A stretch of 64,000 nucleotides of DNA from Modestobacter versicolor (GTDB lineage Bacteria > Actinomycetota > Actinomycetes > Mycobacteriales > Geodermatophilaceae): positions 1-64,000 of the forward strand of contig NZ_JACIBU010000002.1 of assembly GCF_014195485.1 (NCBI RefSeq). The letters run 5' to 3'. The notes under the pieces are model-generated. The model saw only the letters and a list, made by a program, of their open reading frames with translations, was not told the origin of the DNA and ran no database searches. Positions 33,783-45,296 of the stretch are shown here, in pieces. Within the stretch, counting starts at the first letter, position 1, and every line of letters starts with the position of its first letter. A program made the translations under genes and the position numbers.

Positions 33783-35189
33783 ATGACCACGACCGCACGA
33801 CCTGCGATCGACCAGGCCCACTGGCAGCAGCGGCTGGACGAGCTCGCCCGGGCCCACCAGGTGCCCGGCGCGACCCTCGCCGTCCTGCGGCTCGGGGTGG
33901 ACGGCACCGAGGACGAGCTGGTCGAGGCCGCCACCGGGGTGCTGAACACGGCGACCGGGGTGGAGGCGACCACCGACTCGGTGTTCCAGATCGGCTCGAT
34001 CAGCAAGGTCTGGACGGCGACCCTGGTGATGCAGCTGGTCGACGAGGGGAAGCTGCAGCTCGACGCACCGCTGGCGGAGGTGCTGCCCGACCTGCAGCTC
34101 GGCGACGCCGACGTGGCGGCGAAGGTGACGATGCGGCACCTGCTCACCCACACCAGCGGCATCGACGGCGACATCTTCACCGACACCGGGCGGGGGGACG
34201 ACGTGCTGGAGAAGTACGTCGCGGCGCTGGCCGACGCCCCGCAGAACCACCCGCTGGGCGCGACCTTCTCCTACTGCAACTCCGGGTACTCCCTGGCCGG
34301 CCGGGTGGTCGAGGTGCTCACCGGGCAGAGCTGGGACGCCACCCTGCGCGAGCGGGTGATCGAGCCGCTCGGGCTGACGCACACCTCCACGCTGCCCGAG
34401 GAGGCGATCCTGCACCGCGCCGCCGTCGGGCACGTGAAGGCCGGCCCGGACGAGGAGCTGCAGCCCACGACCACCTGGCTGCTCCCCCGCTCGCTCGGCC
34501 CGGCCGGCCTGATCAACGCCACCGCCCGGGACGTCACCGCCTTCGCCCGGATGCACCTGCGCGACGGCCTCGGCCCGGACGACGGCGTGGTGCTCTCGGC
34601 GGCCTCGACGGCGCAGATGCAGCAGCTGCAGACCGAGCTGCCGGACACGTACTCCCTCGGCGACTCGTGGGGGCTGGGCTGGATCCGCTTCGACTGGCAC
34701 GGGGAGCGGCTCTACGGCCACGACGGGACGACGATCGGGCAGAACGCCTTCCTGCGGGTGCTGCCCGCGCAGGGGCTCGCGGTGGCGCTGCTGACCAACG
34801 GCGGGCACCCGCGCGACCTGTTCAGCGACCTGTACGGCGAGGTCTTCGCCGAGCTCGCCGGGGTGACCGTCGCCGAGCAGCTCGAGCCGCCGGCCCCCGC
34901 ACCCGACGTCGACATCGCCCGCTACGTGGGCACCTACGAGCGCAGCTCGATCACCACCGAGGTGTTCGAGCGCGACGGCCGCCTGGTCATGCGGGTGATC
35001 CCGACCGGGTCGATCGCGGAGTCCACCGGCGCGACCGTGCAGGAGCTGGAGCTGCACCCGGTCGAGCAGGGGCTGTTCGCCACCCGGGCGCCGGGTGAGG
35101 AGACCTGGATGGCGGCGGTCTTCTACTCCCTGCCGGACGGCGCCGAGTACCTGCACTACGGCGTCCGCGCGCAGCCCCGGAAGGCCTGA
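33783..35189 (+). CDS. S12 family serine hydrolase, paralogue of the fusion's C-terminal half
   Basis: A 468-residue S12 enzyme with SISK (Ser72, Lys75), YCN in FSYCNSGYSLAGR and HDG in GHDGTTIGQ, plus the C-terminal barrel. It aligns end to end with residues from about 650 of the S9-S12 fusion, with long near-identical stretches (such as VTMRHLLTHTSGI and SLGDSWGLGWIR), so they are recent duplicates. The ATG was chosen because the paralogy begins right after it; GGAGCAG lies upstream. The stop overlaps the D-glutamate deacylase start by 1 nt (TGATG), pointing to coupled translation and a shared pathway. No signal peptide. Confidence 0.92.
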   Translation: MTTTARPAIDQAHWQQRLDELARAHQVPGATLAVLRLGVDGTEDELVEAATGVLNTATGVEATTDSVFQIGSISKVWTATLVMQLVDEGKLQLDAPLAEVLPDLQLGDADVAAKVTMRHLLTHTSGIDGDIFTDTGRGDDVLEKYVAALADAPQNHPLGATFSYCNSGYSLAGRVVEVLTGQSWDATLRERVIEPLGLTHTSTLPEEAILHRAAVGHVKAGPDEELQPTTTWLLPRSLGPAGLINATARDVTAFARMHLRDGLGPDDGVVLSAASTAQMQQLQTELPDTYSLGDSWGLGWIRFDWHGERLYGHDGTTIGQNAFLRVLPAQGLAVALLTNGGHPRDLFSDLYGEVFAELAGVTVAEQLEPPAPAPDVDIARYVGTYERSSITTEVFERDGRLVMRVIPTGSIAESTGATVQELELHPVEQGLFATRAPGEETWMAAVFYSLPDGAEYLHYGVRAQPRKA

Positions 35190-36685
35190 TGCCGGCGCCG
35201 GTGGCCGACCTCGTGCTGTCCGGCGCCCGGGTCGTCGACCCGGAGACCGGGCTGGACGGGGTGCGCACGGTGGGGATCACCGGCGGCACGATCACCTCGA
35301 TCACCCCCGCGGCCGAGGCGGCGCCGCCGGCCCGGGAGGTCTGGGACGTCGCCGGGCAGGTGCTTGCGCCGGGGTTCATCGACCTGCACAGCCACGCGCA
35401 GAGCCTCACCGGGCTGCGGCTGCAGGCGCTGGACGGCGTCACCACCGCGCTGGAGCTGGAGGCCGGGGTGCTGCCGGTCTCCGGCGCCTACGCCCGGGCG
35501 GAGGCCGAGGGCCGACCGGTGAACTTCGGGTTCTCGGCGTCCTGGACCGACGCGCGGATGCACGTGCTGGACGGCGTCGCGCTGGACCGGGACGCCTCGC
35601 TCGACCTGTTCGCCACCCACCAGGCGCTGCCGAACTGGCGCGGCCCGGCGGGCGACCGCGACGTCGCCCGGGTGCTGGACCTGCTGGAGACGGCGGTCGG
35701 CGAGGGGGCGCTGGGCATCGGCGTGCTGGTCGGCTACGCACCCGACAGCGGCCGGGCCGAGTACTTCCGGCTGGCCGGGCTCGCCGCCCGGCTGGGCGTG
35801 CCGACCTTCACCCACACCCGGTACATCTCCACCGAGGAGCCGGGCACCTCGCTGGAGGGGGCGCTGGAGGTCATCGCCGCGGCCGCCGGCACCGGCGCGG
35901 CCATGCACATGTGCCACGTCAACAGCACCTCGAACCGGATGATCGACGAGGTCGCCGGTGCCGTGGACGCGGCGCGGGGCACCGGTGTGCGGGTGACCAC
36001 GGAGGCCTACCCCTACGGCGCGGGGGCCACGGTCATCGGGGCCTCGTTCCTGGCGCCGGAGGTGCTGCACCGGATGGGCATCGGGCCGCAGCGGCTCACC
36101 TACCTGCCCACCGGCGAGCGGGTCGCCGACCTCGGCCGGCTGGCCGAGCTGCGGGCGTCGGACCCCGGGGCGGAGGTGGTCGTGCACTTCCTCGACGAGG
36201 ACGACCCGGCCGACCTCGCGGTGCTGGAGCGGTCGTTCACCCTCGCCGACACCGCGATCGCCACCGACGCCATGCCCCTGGTGGCGCCCGGTGGCGGGCC
36301 CGCACCCGACGCCTGGCCGCCGGCCCCGGGGCTGGTCACCCACCCGCGGTCGGCCGGCTCCTACGCGCGCACGCTGCGCTGGCTGGTGCGCGAGCGCGGG
36401 CTGCTGACCCTGACCGAGGCGCTGCGGCGGTCCTCGCTGCTGCCGGCGCAGGTGCTCGAGGAGGCGGTGCCGGCGATGCGGCGCAAGGGCCGGGTGCAGG
36501 TGGGCGCCGACGCCGACCTGGTGGTGTTCGACCCGGAGACCGTCACCGACCGCGCCACCTACACCCAGGTCGCGCCGTCCACCGGCTTCCGGCACGTGCT
36601 CGTCGGCGGCACCCCGGTGGTGCGGGACGGCGAGCTGCTCACCTCCGCGCTGCCCGGCCGCGCGGTGCGCTCCGGCGCCCGCTGA
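35189..36685 (+). CDS. N-acyl-D-glutamate deacylase (amidohydrolase family)
   Basis: A 498-residue metal-dependent amidohydrolase. The metal-binding HSH motif (His67, His69) in PGFIDLHSHAQS, the TTALELEAGVLPVSG segment, TEAYPYGAGATVIGASF, HFLDEDDP and ATDAMP, and the C-terminal MRRKGRVQVGADADLVVFDP match the D-glutamate deacylase family (PRK09061-like) along the full length. That family hydrolyses N-acyl-D-glutamate to D-glutamate. Coupling to an S12 hydrolase and proximity to a peptide importer suggest use on D-amino-acid-containing peptides or cell-wall fragments. This broader role is inference. Confidence 0.9.
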   Translation: MPAPVADLVLSGARVVDPETGLDGVRTVGITGGTITSITPAAEAAPPAREVWDVAGQVLAPGFIDLHSHAQSLTGLRLQALDGVTTALELEAGVLPVSGAYARAEAEGRPVNFGFSASWTDARMHVLDGVALDRDASLDLFATHQALPNWRGPAGDRDVARVLDLLETAVGEGALGIGVLVGYAPDSGRAEYFRLAGLAARLGVPTFTHTRYISTEEPGTSLEGALEVIAAAAGTGAAMHMCHVNSTSNRMIDEVAGAVDAARGTGVRVTTEAYPYGAGATVIGASFLAPEVLHRMGIGPQRLTYLPTGERVADLGRLAELRASDPGAEVVVHFLDEDDPADLAVLERSFTLADTAIATDAMPLVAPGGGPAPDAWPPAPGLVTHPRSAGSYARTLRWLVRERGLLTLTEALRRSSLLPAQVLEEAVPAMRRKGRVQVGADADLVVFDPETVTDRATYTQVAPSTGFRHVLVGGTPVVRDGELLTSALPGRAVRSGAR

Positions 36686-36700
36686 CCCCTCGGCCGCCGC

Positions 36701-37291
36701 TCAGCTGCCCAGCGCCGCCTGCGCGACCTCGGGCCGGAGCAGGGTGAACCGCCAGGCCAGCGGCGGGCGCAGCCCGTGCAGCACCACCCGGCAGGCGCCG
36801 AGGTCGCCGACCGCGGCGAAGCCCTCCGGGCGCTGGTGCAGCCAGAGCAGGAACGGGTGCCCGTCGACGTCCATCGTGGTGCGCGTCCAGGTGCCGGTGT
36901 CGTCGAGCCGGGCGGCCACCGCCCGGCCGGTGGCGCCGGCCTGCTCGGTGCAGCGCAGCGTCTCGGCGGCGGGCAGCCCGTAGGGCACGAGCTTGAGCAG
37001 CATGCTGGTCACCGCGGTCTCGGCGACGCCGCGCAGGCTGCCGTCGACGGTCCACCCGCCGTCGCCCCCGGGGCGGCAGCCGCGCCGGGCGATGGTGCGC
37101 ACCGACCACGGCGTCGCGGCGTGCGGGTCGGCGCCCGGCCGCGAGCCCGGGCCGATGCTGACGTCCTCCCAGTAGGTGAGGGTGGTGCCGGCGACGTTGC
37201 CCAGCCCGGTGGCGAGCACGCGCAGGGAGCGGGTCGGCACCCCCGCCGGCACGAGCACCGGCATGTCCAGGCCGGCCAGCGAGATCGTCAT
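36701..37291 (-). CDS. hypothetical protein
   Basis: A 196-residue soluble protein that I do not recognise. It starts MTISLAGLDMPVLVPAGVPT and has recurrent Gly/Trp-rich beta-type stretches (TLTYWEDVSIGPGSRPGAD, HPFLLWLHQRPEGF), suggesting an all-beta fold. No signal peptide, membrane segment or metal motif is seen. The frame is open for another 75 bp upstream, but that would enter the promoter of the divergent VOC gene. It converges on the deacylase gene with 15 bp between stops. Confidence 0.6.
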   Translation of the reverse strand: MTISLAGLDMPVLVPAGVPTRSLRVLATGLGNVAGTTLTYWEDVSIGPGSRPGADPHAATPWSVRTIARRGCRPGGDGGWTVDGSLRGVAETAVTSMLLKLVPYGLPAAETLRCTEQAGATGRAVAARLDDTGTWTRTTMDVDGHPFLLWLHQRPEGFAAVGDLGACRVVLHGLRPPLAWRFTLLRPEVAQAALGS

Positions 37292-37364
37292 CGGGAGTGA
37301 TGTACACCGGCGCGGGGTCCTGAGTCGACACCTCTGCGCACGGCATCTGGTTACGGTCGCCGCC

Positions 37365-37754
37365 ATGGGACCGCTGGCGCTGCACGAGCTGACCCTGGAC
37401 TGCCCCGAGCCGCGCGCGCTCGCCGAGTTCTACCGGCAGGCGCTGGGCTGGGCGTACGCGCCGGGGCACGAGACCACCGACCCGGACGGCGACGAGTGGC
37501 TGGTGCTGCTGCCGCCCGCCGGCGGCACCCGGCTGGCGTTCCAGCGCTCGCCGGCCGCCGTGCCGCCGTGGCCGCAGGGCGCCCGGGTGCACCTGGACGT
37601 CGCCGTCCCCGACCTGGCCGCCGCGCACGAGCACCTGCTCGGCTGCGGTGCCCGGCCGCTGACCGGCTCCCCCGCCGAGGAGGGCCACGCCGAGGACCTC
37701 TTCCGGGTGTACGCCGACCCGGTCGGGCACCCCTTCTGCGCGACCCAGCTCTGA
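37365..37754 (+). CDS. VOC family protein (glyoxalase/bleomycin-resistance fold)
   Basis: A 129-residue protein of the vicinal oxygen chelate superfamily with two beta-alpha-beta-beta-beta modules. The first has HELTLDCPEPRALAEFYRQAL, the second VHLDVAVPDLAAAHEHLLGCG and ends DPVGHPFC. The group includes glyoxalases, dioxygenases and antibiotic-binding proteins; the His and Glu metal ligands are only partly conserved, so activity is uncertain. TACGGT lies 7 nt before the ATG, so the mRNA is probably leaderless. Confidence 0.88.
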   Translation: MGPLALHELTLDCPEPRALAEFYRQALGWAYAPGHETTDPDGDEWLVLLPPAGGTRLAFQRSPAAVPPWPQGARVHLDVAVPDLAAAHEHLLGCGARPLTGSPAEEGHAEDLFRVYADPVGHPFCATQL

Positions 37755-37773
37755 GCACCGCCATGCTGCTGCG

Positions 37774-38766
37774 ATGACCCGTCGCCTGCTCTCCCCGCGC
37801 CGCTGGGCACCGCCGCCCGCCCGGCCCGACACCGGCGGCACCGGCGAGCTGGTGATCAGTCGCCGGCTGCCCACCGGCGGGCACGGCCCCGAGGACGTCG
37901 TCTTCGACGCCGACGGGTCGGTCGTCACCGGCACCCAGGACGGGCGGCTGCTGCGGCTGGACCCGGCCACCGGGGAGACCACGGTCGTCGGCCGCACCGG
38001 CGGGCGGCCGCTCGGCGTGCAGCCGTGCGACGACGGCAGCGTGCTGGTGTGCGACCACGACCGCGGGCTGCTGCGCGTGCGGCCCGACGGCGGCGTCGAG
38101 GTGCTCGTCGACACGGTGGACGGCGAGCCCCTGACCTTCGCCAGCAACGTGGTCGCCGAGCCCGACGGCACCATCTGGTTCACCACCTCGACCAGCCGCT
38201 GGGACGTCGACGACCACCTCGGCGACCTGTTCGAGCACTCCTGCACCGGCCGGCTGGTGCGCCGCGACCCGGACGGCTCGGTGCGCACGGTGCTGCGCGG
38301 GCTGAAGTTCGCCAACGGCCTGGTGCTGGCGCCGGACGGCTCGCACCTGCTGCTCGCCGAGACCAGCGGCTACCGGATCTGGCGCTACTGGCTGGCCGGC
38401 GCCCGCGCCGGGACGGCGGAGCTGCTGGTGGAGGACCTGCCCGGCTTCCCGGACAACATGAGCCTGGGCAGCGACGGCCTGCTCTGGGTGGCGGTCGCCG
38501 CACCCCGCAACGCGCTGCTGGACCGGCTGCTCCCGCTGCCCGGCGTGCTGCGGCAGCTGGTGTGGCTGCTCCCGGAGGCGCTGAAGCCGGCCGCGGTCCC
38601 GGTCGCCTGGGTGCTGGCGTTCGAGCTCGACGGGAGGCTGGTGCACGACCTGCGGCTGGCCGACGGCTCCTACGGCTTCGTCACCGCGGTCGCCGAGCGC
38701 GACGGCGTGCTGGTGCTCAGCAGCCTGCACGAGACCGACGTCGTCGTGGTCCAGCCGCCCGGCTGA
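37774..38766 (+). CDS. SMP-30/strictosidine-synthase-like beta-propeller protein
   Basis: A 330-residue six-bladed propeller protein related to SMP-30/gluconolactonase and strictosidine synthase-like enzymes. Characteristic stretches are GPEDVVFDADGSVVTGTQDG, FASNVVAEPDGTIWFTT, LKFANGLVLAPDGSHLLLAE and GFPDNMSLGSDGLLWVAV. These supply the Glu, Asn and Asp ligands of a calcium or zinc ion in the centre of the propeller. Likely reactions are lactone or ester hydrolysis; the substrate is unknown. It is 19 bp after the VOC gene and probably cotranscribed with it. Confidence 0.85.
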   Translation: MTRRLLSPRRWAPPPARPDTGGTGELVISRRLPTGGHGPEDVVFDADGSVVTGTQDGRLLRLDPATGETTVVGRTGGRPLGVQPCDDGSVLVCDHDRGLLRVRPDGGVEVLVDTVDGEPLTFASNVVAEPDGTIWFTTSTSRWDVDDHLGDLFEHSCTGRLVRRDPDGSVRTVLRGLKFANGLVLAPDGSHLLLAETSGYRIWRYWLAGARAGTAELLVEDLPGFPDNMSLGSDGLLWVAVAAPRNALLDRLLPLPGVLRQLVWLLPEALKPAAVPVAWVLAFELDGRLVHDLRLADGSYGFVTAVAERDGVLVLSSLHETDVVVVQPPG

Positions 38767-38773
38767 GGCCCGG

Positions 38774-39607
38774 TCAGCGCGCGGGGACCGTCTCCCGCTG
38801 GGCCAGCAGCTCCGGCGGCGGGTCGTACCCGCGCAGCACGGTCAGGTCGGCTGCGCTGCCGTACAGCCGGCCCTCGCGGGCCTTGACCGCGGTGACCAGC
38901 ACGATGCTGACCACGACCAGCAGCGACCACGACCCGAGCTTGGCCGCGTGCACCAGCGTCCACACCGACTCCTGCGAGGGGTACTGCCAGGCCCGCAGCA
39001 GCGTGGCGGCGTTCTCGGCGACCCAGAGGAAGAAGCCGATGAGGACGAAGGAGAGCGCCAGCGGCATCGCGTAGCGGCGCCGGCCGACCGTGTAGTGCAC
39101 CCAGGTGCGCCGGGTGACGACCAGCAGCGCCAGCGCCAGCGGCAGCCGCACGTCCCAGGTGACGTGCGAGGTGAAGAAGTTGAGGTAGACGAGGAAGGCG
39201 ACGGCCGCCGTCCGGCGCGCCCGGTAGCCGGTGATCCGCAGGTCGAACCGGCGCCAGGCCTGGCAGACGTAGCTGCCGACGGCGGCGTACATGAACCCGC
39301 TGTACAGCGGCACCCCGCCGATCGTGGCCAGGCCGGTGTCCGGGTAGGACCACGAGCCCTGCCAGACCTTGAACAGCTCGAGCACCAGGCCGACCAGGTG
39401 GAACCCGAATATCACCGCGACCTCGCGGCCGGTCTCCCAGCGGACCAGCCACAGCACCAGGGTCACGGCCAGGCACCACAGCAGCAGCGCGTCGGCGGGG
39501 TCGCCCGGCAGCGGCACGACCCGGACCAGCCCGAGACCGAGGAAGAACAGGACGGCGAACAGGCAGCACTGTGCCTCGGTCCAGGCGAACCGCAGCAGCT
39601 GCCTCAC
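38774..39607 (-). CDS. DUF817 family integral membrane protein
   Basis: A 277-residue protein with eight or so hydrophobic helices. The DUF817 signature region SWSYPDTGLATIGGVPLYSG followed by FMYAAVGSYVCQAWRRFDL is clear, as is YLNFFTSHVTWDVRLPLA. The function of the family is unknown. The GTG start is preceded by TAGCCT at a 7-nt distance, a leaderless promoter pattern. It converges on the SMP-30-like gene with 7 bp between the stops. Confidence 0.88.
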   Translation of the reverse strand: MRQLLRFAWTEAQCCLFAVLFFLGLGLVRVVPLPGDPADALLLWCLAVTLVLWLVRWETGREVAVIFGFHLVGLVLELFKVWQGSWSYPDTGLATIGGVPLYSGFMYAAVGSYVCQAWRRFDLRITGYRARRTAAVAFLVYLNFFTSHVTWDVRLPLALALLVVTRRTWVHYTVGRRRYAMPLALSFVLIGFFLWVAENAATLLRAWQYPSQESVWTLVHAAKLGSWSLLVVVSIVLVTAVKAREGRLYGSAADLTVLRGYDPPPELLAQRETVPAR

Positions 39608-39660
39608 GTCCCCGAGGCTAGGTCAGCTCCTCGCGCGTGCCCGGTGCCGCGCCGGGCGGG

Positions 39661-40524
39661 TCACCGGCGCAGCTCCGCCTCCTTCTCCAGCCAGCCCAGC
39701 TTCTCCGGGTTCCGGATGGCGTAGAGCGCGGTGATCCGGCCGTCCTCGACCACCATGCTGACCGCGGTGGCCTCGCCGGCGACGTCGACCCGGATGCCCG
39801 GCGTCCCGTTGAACGAGGCCAGGGTGGCGACCATCCCGGGCAGCTGCACGGCGTGGGACAGGAACGCCGCCACCTTGCGGGCGCCCACGATCGGCCGCAG
39901 GGCCGCCCGGGCCAGGCCGCCGCCGTCGGCGGTCAGCACGACGTCGGGGGCGAGCACCGCGAGCAGGGCCGGCACGTCGCCGGTGGAGACGGCGGCCATG
40001 AACCGTTCGACGACCGTCCGCTGCTCGGCCGGGTCGACCCGCACCCGCGGCCGACGCGCGGCCACGTGCTCGCGGGCGCGGTGGGCGATCTGCCGCACCG
40101 CGGCCGGCGTCTTGCCGACCGCCGCGGCGACCTCGTCGTAGGGCACCTCGAACACCTCGTGCAGCACGAACACCGCCCGCTCGGCCGGGCCGAGGGTCTC
40201 CAGCACGGTGAGCATCGCGATCGAGACGCTCTCGGCCAGCTCGACGTCCTCGGCCAGGTCGGGGCCGGTGGCCAGCGGCTCGGGCAGCCACTCCCCCACG
40301 TAGTCCTCCCGGCGGCGGGCCACCGAGCGGAGCCGGTTGAGCGCCTGCCGGGTCACCACCCGCACCAGGTAGGCCCGCGGCTCCCGGACCCCGGCCTGGT
40401 CGACCCCGGCCCACCGCAGCCAGGTCTCCTGCACGACGTCCTCGGCGTCGGCGGCGGAGCCGAGCAGCTCGTAGGCGACGGTGAAGAGCAGGCTGCGGTG
40501 GGTCAGGAACGGGTCGTCGGTCAT
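39661..40524 (-). CDS. ECF sigma factor, SigJ type with SnoaL-like C-terminal domain
   Basis: A 287-residue extracytoplasmic-function sigma factor. Region 2 reads AYELLGSAADAEDVVQETWL and region 4 EVFEVPYDEVAAAVGKTPAA then VRQIAHRAREHV. The last 120 residues form a SnoaL/NTF2-like domain (VERFMAAVSTGDVPALLAVL), as in Mycobacterium SigJ, where it acts as a built-in regulator. No separate anti-sigma factor is present. The ATG overlaps the stop of the AhpD-like gene by 4 bp, a pairing seen often in actinobacteria, which suggests a response to oxidative stress. Confidence 0.92.
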   Translation of the reverse strand: MTDDPFLTHRSLLFTVAYELLGSAADAEDVVQETWLRWAGVDQAGVREPRAYLVRVVTRQALNRLRSVARRREDYVGEWLPEPLATGPDLAEDVELAESVSIAMLTVLETLGPAERAVFVLHEVFEVPYDEVAAAVGKTPAAVRQIAHRAREHVAARRPRVRVDPAEQRTVVERFMAAVSTGDVPALLAVLAPDVVLTADGGGLARAALRPIVGARKVAAFLSHAVQLPGMVATLASFNGTPGIRVDVAGEATAVSMVVEDGRITALYAIRNPEKLGWLEKEAELRR

Positions 40525-41099
40525 CGCGGTGACGGCGCTGCCAGCGGCTCGAGGTCGCACGACGCGGCGAAGCCCTGCGACTCGATGCCGAGTGCGGCGT
40601 TGTTGCGGGTGTAGAAGTTGGCCAGCGCGACGAACGCGGTCAGCTCCACCATCGCCGGCGCGCCCAGCTGGTCGAGCAGCCGCGCGGCCATCTCGTCGGT
40701 GACCGTCGGCGGGGTGGCGGTCATCGCCTCGGCGTACCCCATGACCTCGCGCTCCAGCGGTGTGAAGACGTCGGACTCCCGCCAGCGTGGCACCTCGCGG
40801 GCCTTGGTGAGGTCCAGACCCTCGTTGGCCGCCTGGAAGTAGCCGAGGTCCAGGCACCAGCTGCAGCCGACCAGGCTGGCCACCGCCATGTGCGCGAAGG
40901 ACTTCAGGCTCTCGTCGCACCGGTGCCACTTCTGGCTCTGCCGCCCGATGGTGAAGCTCGAGGTGAGCACTGCGCGGTTGTGCCAGGCGACCTCCGCCGG
41001 CTCGGCCACCGCGCCGAGCATCCGGCGGCTCATCCGCGTCACCACCGCGCCGTAGACGCCGGTCAGCTGTGCCTTCGGGACCCTCGTGCTGCTGCTCAT
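40521..41099 (-). CDS. carboxymuconolactone decarboxylase / AhpD-like protein
   Basis: A 192-residue all-helical protein with the redox motif CSWC in ASLVGCSWCLDLG, typical of AhpD-like alkylhydroperoxidases and related CMD proteins. Such proteins reduce peroxides or act as thiol oxidoreductases. The full CxxC and a following aspartate are present, but the proton-relay His of true AhpD is replaced by other residues, so activity is uncertain. It is the first gene of a two-gene operon with the SigJ-type sigma factor. The ATG has GGAGCAG upstream. Confidence 0.88.
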   Translation of the reverse strand: MSSSTRVPKAQLTGVYGAVVTRMSRRMLGAVAEPAEVAWHNRAVLTSSFTIGRQSQKWHRCDESLKSFAHMAVASLVGCSWCLDLGYFQAANEGLDLTKAREVPRWRESDVFTPLEREVMGYAEAMTATPPTVTDEMAARLLDQLGAPAMVELTAFVALANFYTRNNAALGIESQGFAASCDLEPLAAPSPR

Positions 41100-41159
41100 G
41101 GCTGCTCCTCCTGCTCCGGGTACGTGCTGTCGGGCATGCAGACACCGGCCGCGCCCGGG

Positions 41160-41578
41160 ATGTGACAGCGGTGGACCGGAGTTGCGGCGGTCGTGCTGCT
41201 GGCCGGGTGCGGCAGCGCCGCGGTGGAGGGCCCGACCGCCGCGGCGTCGTCCACCGCGTCGAGCGGTCTCCCCGCCGGGACGCCTTCTGCGCCGGCCACC
41301 TGGACCGGACCGACGGCGACGGCAGCAGACCCCGGCTGCTGGAGGCGGCCACCCTTCTCGCGCTGTCCCCGGACCAGCCGACGGGGGCGCGTCCCACCGA
41401 GACGACGTGCTCGGGGACCCGGGCGGTGGTCGGCGTCACCGGTCCGGGTCAGGCGCAGGACGTCCTGCTCTTCGGGTACGTCGACGGGCAGTGGCAGCCG
41501 GTGGACGAGGCCGAGGCGTGCGCCGCCGGGGACAGCCTCCCGGCCGCCGTCGTCCAGTCCGTCTGCGACGCGGGGTGA
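41160..41578 (+). pseudogene. decayed lipoprotein gene
   Basis: One frame encodes a typical lipoprotein signal (RWTGVAAVVLLAGCGS, with a perfect LLAGC lipobox) followed by a Thr/Ser/Ala/Pro-rich linker, but the only suitable start is ATG followed at once by TGA. Near 41280-41310 the coding signal moves to another frame (RPRLLEAATLLALSPDQPTG and on to QPVDEAEACAAGD) and ends at a normal stop. So the gene has both a stop at codon 2 and a frameshift. Sequencing error could explain one lesion; two lesions favour a pseudogene. The mature protein would be small, Cys-containing and of unknown function. Confidence 0.6.
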
Positions 41579-41618
41579 GGGCGCCCCGCCGCGGCTGAGT
41601 CGTTCCCCGGAAAGGGCA

Positions 41619-41651
41619 CCGGCCCGGTCCTGCTGAGCAGGACCGGGCCGG
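41619..41651. terminator. 16-bp stem hairpin between convergent genes
   Basis: CCGGCCCGGTCCTGCT (41619-41634) pairs exactly with 41636-41651. It lies between the decayed lipoprotein gene and the convergent nrdJ gene, 23 bp from the nrdJ stop, and should end the nrdR-nrdJ transcript. Confidence 0.8.
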
Positions 41652-41674
41652 GTGTCATCGGAGCTGGCTGGTGA

Positions 41675-44563
<2,889 letters not shown>

Positions 44564-44674
44564 AGCGTGCTCCCGTGGTGAGGGGTCTGCGGGTGTGCAG
44601 GGCGGTGGCTGGGGAAGGTCGGCGGACGCCGAGAGCCGGGGTGCCGGGCGGCCCGGGGTCGGGCGCGGGGCGGA

Positions 44675-45178
44675 CTAGCGGGGTGGGGCAGTGCCGGCGT
44701 CGTCGCCGGGGGGACCTGCGTCGGCGGGGTCGGGGCGCAGCCGCTTGAGCTCGGCGATCTCCTTCTCGAAGTCGGCTGCGGAGGAGAAGGAGCGGTACAC
44801 GCTGGCGAACCGCAGGTAGGCGACCTCGTCGAGGTAGCGCAGCGGGCCGAGGATCGCCAGGCCCACCTCGTTGCTGGGGACCTCGGCGGACCCGGTGGCC
44901 CGGACGGCGTCCTCCACCTTGGCGGCGAGGACGGCGAGCTGGGCCTCGTCGACCGGGCGGCCCTGGCACGCCCGGCGGACGCCCGCGATGACCTTGTTGC
45001 GGTCGAAGGGCTCGCTGACGCCGCTGCGCTTGACGACGGCGAGCACGGGCTCCTCGACCGTCGTGAACCGGCGACCGCACACGGGGCACGAGCGACGGCG
45101 CCGGGTGGTGGCGCCCTCGTCGGTCTCCCGGGAGTCGATGACCCGGCTGTCAGGGCTGTGGCAGAACGGGCAACGCAC
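44675..45178 (-). CDS. nrdR: transcriptional repressor NrdR
   Basis: A 167-residue repressor of ribonucleotide reductase genes. The N-terminal zinc ribbon has [16 protein letters not shown] and SCPVCGRRF; the ATP-cone domain that senses ATP/dATP follows ([20 protein letters not shown]). I chose the second of two nearby GTG codons, giving [13 protein letters not shown], because it matches the usual NrdR start and puts GAGGAGG 6-8 nt upstream; the first GTG would abut that ribosome-binding site. It precedes nrdJ in the same direction. A candidate binding palindrome is in its promoter. Confidence 0.95.
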   Translation of the reverse strand: MRCPFCHSPDSRVIDSRETDEGATTRRRRSCPVCGRRFTTVEEPVLAVVKRSGVSEPFDRNKVIAGVRRACQGRPVDEAQLAVLAAKVEDAVRATGSAEVPSNEVGLAILGPLRYLDEVAYLRFASVYRSFSSAADFEKEIAELKRLRPDPADAGPPGDDAGTAPPR

Positions 45179-45296
45179 CGGGGGCACCTCCTCGATCGGC
45201 CGCTCGGAGCGGCTGCCGCGGCGCTTCCTGTGGACCCGCCGGGGGACATCCGGTGGATGCCCTGGGGGTGACCTGGGGAAGCGCCTGTGGACGGAA

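Noticed and set aside
32234-35189. Beta-lactam resistance by two class C beta-lactamases
   Set aside because: No signal peptides, the C-terminal barrel extension and coupling to a D-glutamate deacylase and a peptide importer point to peptide metabolism.
36701-38315. Long minus-strand frame across the VOC and SMP-30-like genes
   Set aside because: The plus-strand genes there have clear domains; the minus-strand reading outside 36701-37291 is a compositional shadow.
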